Shown one piece after another: positions 1 through 12,800 of a DNA stretch of 64,000 bases. The notes below the pieces were generated by a model that was not told the origin of the DNA, searched no databases, and was given only the letters and a program-made list of their open reading frames with translations. Both the position numbers and the translations under genes were made by a program. The DNA is from Xiphophorus maculatus (lineage: Eukaryota > Chordata > Actinopteri > Cyprinodontiformes > Poeciliidae). The number at the start of each line of letters is the position of its first letter. The stretch's first letter is position 1. Location: the NCBI RefSeq assembly GCF_002775205.1, contig NC_036457.1, positions 4,139,650 through 4,203,649 of the forward strand, in the 5' to 3' direction.

Positions 1-3000
1 TCAGAGTTTCCTTTTCTCCTTTATACAAGTTTAATTATTTCTTTGTTATCTTTGTTGTTTAAAACAGTTATAAATGTGTCCATAACATAAGGCCATAATG
101 GATAAAAATAGACAATCGTCGTCATAAAAGTTCCAGAGCAGGTTTTGTTAGATGTACTCTGAACTCATAACAGCATCTCTGCTTTCTGAAACTTATTTAT
201 TTACGTCTCCAGCGGATGAAAACTTCCCCCATAATACTTTTAGCTGTAACAACAGTGAAAGGTGGTTCAAATGATCAAAACCACAATTTTTAAACTACTT
301 CTAAAACCAAAGTTATGCACTACTTTGCTTTTTTCCAGCACATAAAATACATATAAAGTACATAGAAGTTTGTGGTTGTAATGTTGATCAACATCAGGTT
401 GTGTCAATATATTTGCATACCACTGCATGTCTGGCTACTTTTGGTTTCAATGTTTTCTTCTTTGAATCTGTTATGAATGCAGATTATAATCTGTGCAGTA
501 AATCTACTTATCTTTATCAGTTCAGAGCATTAGCAGGAACTCTGCTCAGTATCAGTTTACTCAGGGTTAAAGTGCAGAAGTGTGATCTCATGAAAGTACA
601 AGTACAGTGTTGGTATTAGGCCATTAGCTCTAATCGCAGCTGTATGATAACAGGCCACGCCCCCGGTGTTGTATACAGGTGTAGGTTATACAGATAATCT
701 TGACTCTGCCTTCTCCCAGCCATTTGCCTACATTACTAATACTCTCACCTATCTATCTTCTTCTATCTAATGATTTATTTGTAAATTCATCTGACTCTCC
801 AGTTCAATTTAGTGTCAACATACAAAGTGATAAGTTTATGTTTGTGGTTGTAAGACATTAAGGGGCTATATATTTATATGATTTTATATGATCCCTCATT
901 AATGTGCTGTGCAATAATGAAAATAACTGGAAGCTTGGACACATTAAGTGTAAAAAAAAATCCAACATTTATTCACATAATTTACAAAATAAACCAAATA
1001 AAATAAACAGTCAAAACAAACATGTCAAAACTACAAAGATAGGTGGCTGGTTTTTAATCACTGTTTTACATAAACATGTTCGTTAGCAGTCACATCTTTT
1101 CAACCAGGTGTTATGGCAGAAACCTAAAACTAGGAATACAACTGTAGAACAAATACAAAAACAAAGATTCAGATTTTTCTGTGTTTTAGAAGAAAAGAGG
1201 CAAAGAGAACACTGATTTTTACTGATCGGCAGAACTGCTGACTGTTAATACTCAGAGTAGTTTGGACGGAAAAATGAGATTAAATTGTTTAGATAAACTA
1301 AAACCAGAAGTTTGATGGAAGAGAACATTTACAGCAACTTTATATAAATGTCTTGTTTGATTCCTGCTGTGCTCCAGTTGTCTTGAAAGTTTGAAGTTAG
1401 AAAACCAGCTAATTTTTGTCTTCAAAAGCCAAACTAACAACTATAACCAACTCAACTCAAGAACATTTAATGAGAGAACAGTTTATTACTGTTTATTTTT
1501 TTTTATCAAATTTTAAGGTGAGGGAGTGCAGGACAAATATTTGTTGGTTTTTATTTGAACACAGTTTTAGCTAGCTCCCTTGATGTACAGTTAGCTAACA
1601 ATTAGCAAGCTTGAAGCTCAAAAGTAAACACAAAGTAGCTATTCCAGCACAATTTTTCAGCTACACTCAGTGTTTAAATAAATTAAACAACAAAAATATT
1701 GGTGATTAAATTTACACATGGATCAGTTTGGTACATAACTCAAAATATGAGCAGCTATAACTAAATTAAACCACTAGCTAACATTAAAGCAAACAGTTCA
1801 ATACTGATTTTTTAAATTGAACAAAACAATGAAGGTTAGGTAAACTTTCCTTAAGCTGTTTTTTTTTAATCTCCCAAAGAAAACATTGATGGAACATAGA
1901 AGAACCTATAAAAATCATGGCTACAGCTTTACTCACAGCCAACACTCATCTAAACTTAAACAAATGTAGAAACTGGGCATTCAGGAAGTGAAACACTGTT
2001 GTAGCCTTGATGGAAAAACTAATTTATTTAAAGCTACAAGCTTTTTATCGCTACTTCCAGTGTGAGATTATTGTAAATCAACTGCTATAATACTGTTTTA
2101 TGTCACTTTTGTCTCATCAAACTTACTTTATGGTCAAATACTATTTCATTTCTCATATCTTCTGTTTTGCAGGTGGAAATTTATTCAGTTAGCAAAACCC
2201 ACCTAGCTGTAGCATCTTTGTAGTTGGATTTAACAGCCCTGTCAAAAATGATATATTTTCTGCAATTCAGATTTAAAACCGAACCAATACGGAATATTTT
2301 CTGTTTTATCTTTAAAGGTCATATTCTATCACATGACGGAGCCAGACAACCTAGAATCTCACCACAGTGCCAAATCCTTATGTTTTATACAAAAATCTGA
2401 CTGTATTGTTGTCAATAAAGATTTTTCTAATGTTATTCTAATTCAGTCAGGTTGTGATGAAAACAAAAAACAAAACAAAATCTCTAAACTTTTCTTCAGC
2501 ATTTGTGACCAAAAAACATAGAAGGGTAACCAGACTGTGCGTCCTCCATATTGTGAGTGGCACGGTCTCCTTGATAATTATTAGAACTGTGTGTGCAAAC
2601 TGAATGTTCAAAATAAAATCCTGATATTTCATTCAGCAAAATTACAAATTAAATTGTTTTACACACAATGAAACACTTATTTAGTATTACTGGCAAAAAT
2701 ATCTGCAAATCAGAATAAGCTAAATCACTATGAAACACAAACGCACTTAGATCTACATTAATTTACCTCTTAAAACATAACAGACCACTTAATTATTTAG
2801 TTTTTGTCATAACAACAAAACTGTATCTATTTTGTTTCTCCAGAAATATATGTGCTGTTCAAAAGGGTCGCTGTAAAATCTTTCAAGTGTTTCAAAATGC
2901 CACTCACAATATGTCTTTTACAGAGCCGTAGTTTCTACTCTTTTATGTCTATCGTTTTATCCACAATAATTGGCTGCAAGGCCAAGCAGCTTTTCCTCTC

Positions 3001-3388
3001 CAGTGTCTGAGCTAAATGACATAATGAGAGTCTGAATGATGTGACAAACTATAAGCTGTAAAGGAATAAAATATTACCATCCTGAGCTACAAGCCCAAAA
3101 CCAACTGGAAAGGAAAATATGTAAAAAATCATCAAACTTTAAAGGAAAACCATTTTCTGCTCATTTCTGAAGGTTTTGTAAAGCTGTTTATCTTCTGCTT
3201 ATCAAACCACATCTTTTTTTGGAATGAAACACATCAGTAAGATTTAAACCAAAGTTACACATGTAAACACATCAAGACTTTTCTCTTTTTTTAGAACAAA
3301 TAAGGTGACTGAGTGAACAAACATTGGCACTTTTTTCAAAACTAACTTCTGTAAAATATTTAATAGCTTTCCTTTAATCAGTCTGACT
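1..3388. other. AT-rich non-coding stretch downstream of mboat2
   Basis: No exon, RNA gene or recognisable transposon coding sequence was found. Open frames are short, many lack an ATG, and none carries a motif I recognise. Poly-A/T runs are frequent. The right end is probably the distal 3' UTR or downstream flank of mboat2, which is transcribed leftwards. Confidence 0.6.
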
Positions 3389-3394
3389 TTTATT
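3389..3394 (-). terminator. mboat2: Candidate poly(A) signal of mboat2
   Basis: The minus strand reads AATAAA about 450 bases past the mboat2 stop codon. It is the first canonical hexamer after the stop. The cleavage site itself cannot be seen. Confidence 0.4.
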
Positions 3395-3842
3395 CACACA
3401 ACCCCTGTTGTCATCAAATTGTGTATTCCAGCTTTTCACCTCTTTTTCTTTTCAAATCTCTTCATATCATCATATATTTCCTCCTTAATCCACAAGTTTC
3501 TGACAAGTAAGAAAAGGGAGTTGGTTTAAAATCATGGTAGTTCAGGCAGTTTGCACTGATCACACGCAGGTCTCCCATGTAAACTCACATTAGGTATTTA
3601 TATTCTTAAACATGGCAGGTTTTTCTGAGTCTGTTTGCTGTCATTTCTGGCAGTCAAGATTCCTTTAAGAAAAAAAAAGAAACCCAGAGCCTGCTTTCAC
3701 TTTTATCCCCCACTGAATCCAAATTAATCAGGTTTGGCCTTTTTTCTGTACCTAGTCCAGCAGGAGCATCACTGGGTCCGTCCGGCTTCACATCCTCCCA
3801 CACAAGTCCATGGAAATTTACAAGATGCTTTTGGCCCCGGCC

Positions 3843-6800
3843 TCAGGAGGCTTTCTCTTTGTGACTGTGGGTCTCTGCAGCCTCCAGGGGCTTCAGGCCT
3901 GCATCCTGGGAGCAGCTTTTCTGCTGCTCTTTGAGGCGCAAATGTCTGGGTTTGACCGGCAGCGCTACAGCCAAGAGGATGCATATGACGTGGAGGCTGA
4001 AGTACCACGATCTGCAGGAAGGAAGAAATAAGGAACACGAACCTCAATTCCATGCAAATCTGATTGTCAAAGTACAAAATTAAATGTACAACCTGAGAAA
4101 AGAAAGAGATGGCTGACCTGTAAAACTTTAGGGACGGGCCCACAGACAGCAGGACAAAAGGCACCACCGTGTAGCAGATGGCGATCTGAGTGGCTGCCCA
4201 CGTGATGACATCATACAACAGTTTGTGGGCCGCAGAATGCAGGAAGTGGGGCCGAACTTTGTGTCTCACCTGAGAGGACAGAAGATGGACAGGTGAGGAC
4301 GGACCATTACTCAGCCGCAGGACTGATAGAGTATTAATAACAAAGTACAATGATGTAATAATATTAGCCTAATTAGTCCATCCATCCATCCATCCATCCA
4401 TCCATCCATCCATCCATCCATCCATCCATCCTCTCACCGCTCTGGCCGCCAGAGTGACAACTATGCCAGTCAGGAAGGTTAGGTAGTATCCTGGATAGGC
4501 GCCGTGCCACATGGCGGACAGGATGAACGTGGCTGCTGTTGGGTGGTAGGGACATCGCTCGTAACAAACCCTGTTTTCCAACAGATAAAGACAATATGGT
4601 TACAGAAAAATGTGTCCGTTAACTGGCATAAACAGCCATGGATCTCCAGACAGACCTTTTGAGCCATTGCACCGTCTGAATGTTCCAGTTGTCAAGAAAA
4701 ACTTTGAAACTAGTGGCAAGCTGGAAAACACAAAGTCTAATTAGTCCAGCTGCCAACCTATAATGTTCTAAAACATAATAAGGATATGTTCTCTCCTAAC
4801 GATCCTGACCTCAATGTTGAGTATCCTCAGGTTGGAGATCAGGTCCCAGCGGGGTGCGCCATTACTGTCATAGCCGTTAAAACCAAAGCCGGCAGCATTG
4901 TTGATGGCATCAGCTGTTTGGTGAGACAGTCTCAGGTGAAATATGAGCAAACAGTCCAATAGAATAAAGAAGTTTGGGAAAGATGAACACAGTCACCCAC
5001 CGAGTGTCCAGACAAAGTAATACTTGGGTCGTGTGGTTAGCATGGAGAGGTACAGGTAGACCACCTGAGCATAGAACGGCGTGTTGGCAATGAAGTCGTC
5101 CTCGATGTTTCGCTCCACTGGAAATACTTTACACACTGACAGGAAGACCAGCAGGCAGAAGAAGGAGGTGGCCACTTTACGAACCACCTCCATCTAAGGA
5201 GAGACACATTTGTTCTGGTCAAGTTTCTGCTTGTAGACAGGAAGATACTTTTGTCCTCATTTTCTCTCCAAGAAGGAACTTCCATCGCTTCCTGGTTGCT
5301 GATTGGAGCAGCAGTAAACCTTCAATGGCATGTTGAGCAGTAAATTTCTAACTGAACCTCTACATTATGGCTTTTTTGAGTTGTTTCACACATAAAACTC
5401 TAAATCAAGACATCATGAAATCAGGAAACAGCAATCATCAACTGTTCTCAAGCAAGACAATCTTTGTTGGATCTCTCTTCGTCAACATAATACAAGCAAA
5501 GCTATCCAACTGCCAAAGAACTAGCCGAGTGCAACAGGCTCTTGAGATTCTTTCACATCTGCAGAATAAGAACTGCTGCAAGACGCTGGCGGCGACAAAG
5601 ATCTGCATCGTTAAGGATGTTGTCCCAGCTGATAGTCTGGGAGACTCTATTCGATTGGGGACCAGAACCGCAACGTTTGTTCCATTTTCCTCTGGTGCTG
5701 TTTTCTTTCACACTGCACTGTGTCAAACCAACCAAATCCTTTGAGCAACCCGTTTCTCCTCTCGCCTGCTGGACTGAGAACCACTGAAGGAAATGACACA
5801 AAAACCTCTGAAGAAGACACTGAGCGCAGCTGTGAGGTTTTAGCGGTTGGAGGATTTCTCTTTTGTCTTTGGGAAAAGACCACAAGCCATTTCTTCTGCT
5901 AGCACTACACTCCCTCATTTGTTTTTGTTGTATTTACCCAGAATGCCCTGCACTATAGTCCACTTGCTGCTTTTAGATTAGAGGTTTTAGGTAGAGAATA
6001 ATCATTATCTTAAGACTTTTTAAGCCATGAGATTGATTATGTCTGGTGGATGATTGCTATAGAGCCAAACCAGTCAGGTGACCTACGTTTGGCGATGGCT
6101 CGCCTTGACCCAGTCTGGTCTTGGACTTGTCGGCCTCTTGTTCTCGGTGGCGATACGGTTTCCCCTCGATGAAGGCAATGTAGTCGTTGTAAGAGCAGGT
6201 TGGACCGGCCAGAATCCCCATGAAGTTACAATTGTAGCTGAAATACTCGAGAAGGCTCGGCATTCGCCTAAAGAAACACACAAACACATAGGTGCTCAAA
6301 CTTCCAGAGGGAAACTGCTTTAAACCCAATGTTAAATATTAAAAACGATGGAAAAAACCTTATGGCTAAAATCTTCTGTCCTGCGGTCAGATGTTCTTCC
6401 TTCCTAGCCATTCCTACCAAAACAAGAGAGACCTTTAACACCTGAGTCCCAGTCGTCCCAGTGTTGTACAACTACAGCAGAAGCAGCTCACCATCATGGA
6501 TCTCAAAGGCCAGGCTTGTGATCTTCTGAGTTATCACCATCATGGGACTGGAAAAGGAAGCAAGACAGCAGATCAAACATCACTGATCATAACTCAAGGC
6601 TTTTTAACCAACATGACAAACAGGAGGAGTTTTACCCTGTGAAGTCAGCAGAGTACATGCCGTAGTCAAAGACGTAGACTCGAGTGATCTGGCACAGACT
6701 CAGGTAGCTGAGAGCCACCACGAGGCAATACCTGCAACCAAAAGAGAGTCAAACCAACAACAGCTCACTGATCTCAGGTCAGTTAGTCTGTCTCTGTTAG

Positions 6801-9800
6801 AGAGACTTCAGAAAGACTTCCCCAACCTGCTTCTTTAGAGGTATGACCACAGTTTCAGCTCTTGAACTAAATATGTAGTAACAATGTTGGGTGCAAAGAC
6901 TTTAAAAGATGCATTGGGCTTCTTCTTTTCAAGAATCTCCAGAACATCTCCAGCCTGGATCATTGGAGTCATGACCCAAAGAAAGAGATCCTGGATGCAA
7001 ACACCTGAATATAGTTCCTAGGTAGAGTGACGAGGCTTGAATGTAAGGACACGGTAGAGTTAGAGTCAAGAGACTGAGTGAAGGCACCCAGATACTCTGG
7101 CATATTCTGTGAGCCGTATGGACTCTGTATGAACAGATGAGATTTCACAGTAAATCTTGCAGATTGCCTACATTTCTTGTGACAAATTCCTGCATTTCTC
7201 GCAATCCAAAGTTTGGTGGGCTAATTGGGAACCTAGTCCTATTTGTGATTGACCAGGGCAACCACTGCATATCTGTCAGTGCAGCACAGAGAGTGGCGAT
7301 CACTCTATGCATCCTTTTGGCTGGTTGCGCCCACTTGCTGCCTTATTTTGGTATTGCACTATCTCCTGCTGAGGGTCTGCTATACGACACCAAGTGTCTG
7401 ACACTCACTCATCGTTGCGTTCACTTGAGCACGTGTGGAGTACTCAAGTACTCACTGTACTCCTCCAAACTGGACTCAACTGATCAGAATACCTTCCGGA
7501 TGGCTTGATCTGGGGTTTCTCTGGACATATTCCACAGAAAACCCTCCACACCCAGAACACACTGGAGGAAATCTGCACAACCTCTTTAGCTTGAAAACAT
7601 CTTAAGATCTTTGAGGAGGAGGTGGATGGGATGGCCTGTACTTGTATGGCACTTCATCAAACCCAGAGGACTTAATTCACCCATTCATGAACACATTTAC
7701 ACACTGATGGCGGCAAGCTACCCGGTCTGGGTATATCTGACCCCTCAGACCACCAAGGCGGGTGAAGTGTCTTGACCTGGGACACAACAATGGAGACAGA
7801 TGGAGCGCGGGATCATACCGGCATCCCACCAACTGCGGATCGAAGTCCTCCCACAGTCGACACCATTGGCCCAAGAAGAATGTTGGGGTTTTATTCCTGA
7901 ACTGTTGACGATTGAAAGAAGGATACTGATTCCACCCATCTAGTTATCTTTGCCTCTTATTTAAGATGCGACTAATTTCTGAAACAAGTCCCCATGAAGG
8001 AATCCTTTTAGTGTCTTCTGGACTAGATAAAAGAGCTTTATAAGTACAGACCATTCACCATATGCCTCTGTCTGATATGGGGAAGCGGTGACTCTACTCT
8101 GGGCTCCTCCCTACGTTTGAGTCCAGCCTCCTGAGATCAGTTTGGCTCAGTAGACGGCTAAAGCTCCTGTGTTGGAGCTTTAGCCGCTTGAATTCATTAT
8201 CTTATTTATATTTTAGACTTCCTGATGTAAAACTGATACTTTTCAGTACTGAGTTTTAATCTTCAGTTTGTGTGAGTTCTGAATTAGTTGTATGACCATA
8301 ACATAATCTACTTATTGGCAGTCTGTCTGGAAAAAGCATTCCACTATTTAATGTACACAAGGAGCAGGAAGTTGTTTTCTACGTGAACTGAGAAAACTGT
8401 GGAGTTTAATGGATCAAACAGATTAATTTCACGGCTGCTGCTTCCTCTGACAGTTTTAATGTCTCTATAATGATGCCGTTATCTAAGGAGTCCATGATGC
8501 TCACTTGTGCATGTGCTCCACTCCGGTCAGGATCATGATGCCGTAGGTGAGTCCGCTCTGAAGCAGGAAGTGAAGCGCATACCTGCAGAAAGAAGGAGCA
8601 GACTGTCAAAGAAAAACTGACGGACCTTCTTTAAAGATGTGAACAATAACAATAAACAAACATTTAGCAATCATTGAGCCTCCTTTAGTATAAGTCCTAT
8701 TTCAACCTGTCATTGATCACAGTGTGTCTGCTTCTGTTTTGGTAGCATCATGCTATGGGCTAACTGAATAAGGTTGGAAATTTTCCTCAGTACTATGTTC
8801 TGTTCTTCACTTTGAGATCATTTTAGCCTTGAGACTCTGTGTTTTATCAGGAAACCCAGAAAATCACCATCAAAGTGTTTCTGGATTGTAGGAAAAAGTT
8901 GATTCTGGAGGACATGGAAGAGTTGTTAGGATTGGAAAACTAAGTATTTAGTTGGCAAGCTAAACATTTAATTAGCTTTCAGCCAGCTAGCTTTGTCAAA
9001 TATGTAGTTGACCAACAAACTATTTAGCTAGCTCAGAGCTAAATATTCAGATAACATGCAAATTCACTTGCATATTAGGCTCTAGGTCCATTGGTAAACG
9101 TCTGTACTGCCTTTAAAACGGATCATCTTTGTTTAAGCTGAAATGTTTGGAAAAAGAGGAAAAGAAACAATAAAGAGGTGATTTTCAAAGTTTATGTTTG
9201 ACAGTCCACTTCCAGTTATTGGCAAGTAAATCTGAATATTACCTAATTAATTAGGTCAAATTAAATATTTAGCTATCTAACTAAATATTTTCGTTGGATA
9301 ATTTGGTCAAATAACCAAATTATTGCTGTTAATGTTAGACTCAGTACAAACGGCACCCAATGCTGGCCTCATGGCAGCTTGCAACGTTTCTTCTCCAAAT
9401 GTCCCAAATAATCAGAATTTATCAGGAACATTAATTTCTTCTGCTAGCATTTTAGCCACTTTTCACCATTCTTCACCTCGAGGTGATCCAGAAATTAGTT
9501 TTTTCCACTGCAACATATTGATCAGTTTGGCAAAAACAAGCTAAAACTGGGAACCAGGAAGGTTTTGCAGCCGTCGCCTCACCAGCCGAAGCAGAACAGG
9601 GCGAAGTAGAGCCCCAGCACAGTTGCCACCACATGTCTAATGAAAGGACTGGTTTTACTGGGATGGAGGAAGAGACGAAACCAGAAGGCTGAGATCAGAG
9701 CACAGAGCTGACACACCACGAAGTTGACCTGTAGACGGAGCAGAGGGAAAAGTGGCGTCAGAGTCAGGAAGGAGGAGGAGCTCACACACATCATCTCAGT

Positions 9801-12800
9801 TTCCCGTTAACACATCAGTGTCACTAGATTACATTAAAGTCTTGGAAAACCTTTTAAATGCAGCAGAGTCAAATTTATCTCCTGTTTCTCCAAACCAACA
9901 GCGAGAAATTCGACCTGCGAGACCTTCAGATTCGCCTCACTCCTTCACGTTAAAGAACCAGCAGAGCTGTGGTTGTTTTTTCTGCTGTTCTGAGTGAAGT
10001 TCTGGTCCTTTCTGTCCGTCCCAGCAGGAAGTCGACCGCGGCGGGTCAGACGAGGTTTGTTCAGCTGCTCAGATGGTTCCCATCAGCAGCAGCGTGACGA
10101 AGCCGGGTCAGGACAAGACGGCCCACATGGTGCGACACCTTTCAGTTCGCCCAACAGTGACAGATTTATCTCAACAATGAGAGGCGAACGAACTGATCTA
10201 CCGTCAGAATCAGGAAGTAAACTTTATTCAAATCATCAGGTTTTACAGGCCAGAAACCAGAAATAAAAATACAAATGATAAAACAACAACCAGGTGGAAT
10301 AAATGAGCCTTCTGCTGGAGTGGCCTAGTCAAAGTTTGGATTTTAGTCTGATGGAGATGCTATAACCTGGGTGTTTATACGTAGTAGGAAGCCCTCCAAT
10401 GGATCTAAATGAAATCAATTCAGCAAAGCAGAGTGGGTCAGTACTGTGATGCTAAAGGCTAATTAGTAGATCTGATGAACTTGATGGTGGAACCAACAAA
10501 TAAATCAGGTAAAACAGACCGGAGCTCCAGTGTCAGATTTATTCACGCTTCCATCGAAGTGTGAGGAATTTTAAAACTTTGTGTTTTGATTAATGAGACT
10601 CGAGTCGGTTGGTTCCCGTCTGAATTTTTATTAGATGCGTCAACACGGGTCAGACTCGGTTTTACAGAGATTATTCTGAGGTGTCAGGAAGATTACATAG
10701 TGGGTCCATCGCCATGGCGCCCGTCATTATGAAGTAGGACGGGCTGGACACCATGCAGGAGAGAGAGTCTGTGTGTGAGTGTGTGTTGGTGTGTGTGTAT
10801 CTGGGGAATGTAGCCCGGCGTCATCTGCTGAGTGACCTTCACTGCCACAGACATGAACATTTCTCTGCAGAGATGATCCAGTTCTGACAGCGCAGAGAAG
10901 TATCCATCCATCCATCCATCCATCCATCCATCCATCCATCCATCATTTATCATCTCAGCCTCTTCTTCACCACAAACTGATCTAGAGACACCAACATCCT
11001 GAACTTCCTCAGACAGACATCGAATCCTGATCTCTGAGAACCGACATCTGGTGGAAGGTGGACTTACCAAAACCCAGCCTGTTTGGATTTAATACTCTGA
11101 CTTTTCTGATCTATGCAACCGTCATAAATCACCACCAAAACACACTAAATGCTCTGCTGTCACCAAATCTCACGGCCAACTGCAGGTCTGTGTTTCTGCT
11201 GATGACGAGCAGCATCTTCATCCCATGTAGTCTTGTATTTCCAGAGAGTGATCTCACTGAGCATCTGATCTGTCTGTAATCTGAGACCAAGTGTCATAAA
11301 TAATAGAAAGTGTGTAAACTGAGCGATTACTCATCCGACACTAAACTCCGACCCGCAGCGGCTGGACTGAGACATTCGGTCTGGAGAAACGAAGATCGTC
11401 TTTCCTTTTCTTTAGGAAGTTTAAACTGGGAGAAAAGATCCAGAAGTAGAAATAGAATCACAAAGTATTTCTGTTTGATGCTCTGAAGCAACATTCCAGG
11501 GCAGAACGATATCAGCAGTAGGCCTGTCGTAATGAGTAATAAATCAATAAATCAATTAATGACATAATAAATTAAAACAAGCTCAATAATTTCCATTTGC
11601 AAAGACTGGATGATAAAAGCTTTCAGTCTGGTGCTTTTGGCTCAGCTAAAGGACAGTCATGTTTACAGAGACTTCATCATTCATCTTATCTGTTGTTTCT
11701 GTTTCATTTATTTATTCTGGTTATTTAAAATGTCTTCCAGAGTTAAATGTTGATTAGAATTTAAGGTTTATTGATCTTTGAGGATGAGTTCTTGCATTAT
11801 TCTGCCATTACCATTAGATTAGTGGAAAATGGTCGAAAACAAAAAGTTTTATCACGACACTTTGTGATAATGAAAAAAGTGACGATAATAACTATTAAAT
11901 ACTTAATTTTTATGTGTGACTGAGTTACAGCAATGATATCCCCACAAACTACTGAAAAACATTTTTAATGTGCGTCTAAAAGAATCATGTAGTTATTTGT
12001 ATCACTAAGCTGCACAATGTAACTTTATTTCCATATTTTTCATATGTATTGTTGTTTTTTATTTAACAAACTGGATAAAATAGGAAAACTATGAATCCCA
12101 ACAATAAGGAAAGTTTTAAACATCATTAATTGGAATTTATTCTGATGTCAATAAATCTAAATTTTAAATAAATCCCCATTTCTTGTTGTAAGAGACTGAA
12201 ACCAGGAAAGACAAACTTCGGTTCATCTGATCAACCTGCAAACATTTTCATGAAACGTTTTTCCATTTTTCAGCCATTTTCTTCCCTGAATCAGATTTCG
12301 AACCGGTGAGACGGACAGATCTCGGTTCAGGAAGCCATCTGGACATTCGGGTCTCGGTATCACCAACCAGAGACCTTCTGACCTCCAGCAGCAGCACCAA
12401 CCACCTGATCCACCTGCATCCAGTCAGCTGGCTCTCAGCCAATCAGAGCGCAGCATCGTCTACCTGTTACACGCTGAGGTATCACCTGTTGGTCTGGAGG
12501 CTCAAAGCTCTTCAGGAAGTTTTTATCTTCTGTCAGCTGCAGGAATTAAAGTGTTGATGGTCGACGCTGCATTTCACAGCTTTAACAGAATATTAACCTT
12601 TGACCTTTAGCTTAGCTCGGTCAAACGCAACGTTGCCACATAGTTTATCTGCTAATTCATAAATGACTTTTTTTTTTTTTTACATTTTATCACCATAACA
12701 ACAGAAATATTTTTGCTCTCCTATTGTTTGAATCAAACTAATTTATAATTTGAGACAAAAATAACCAATAATAATTTAATAACTTGAAGTCGAGTCTTTG

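Noticed and set aside
4369-4594. MDGW-repeat frames
   Set aside because: Translations of the (TCCA)n tracts; the real coding part is mboat2 exon 11.
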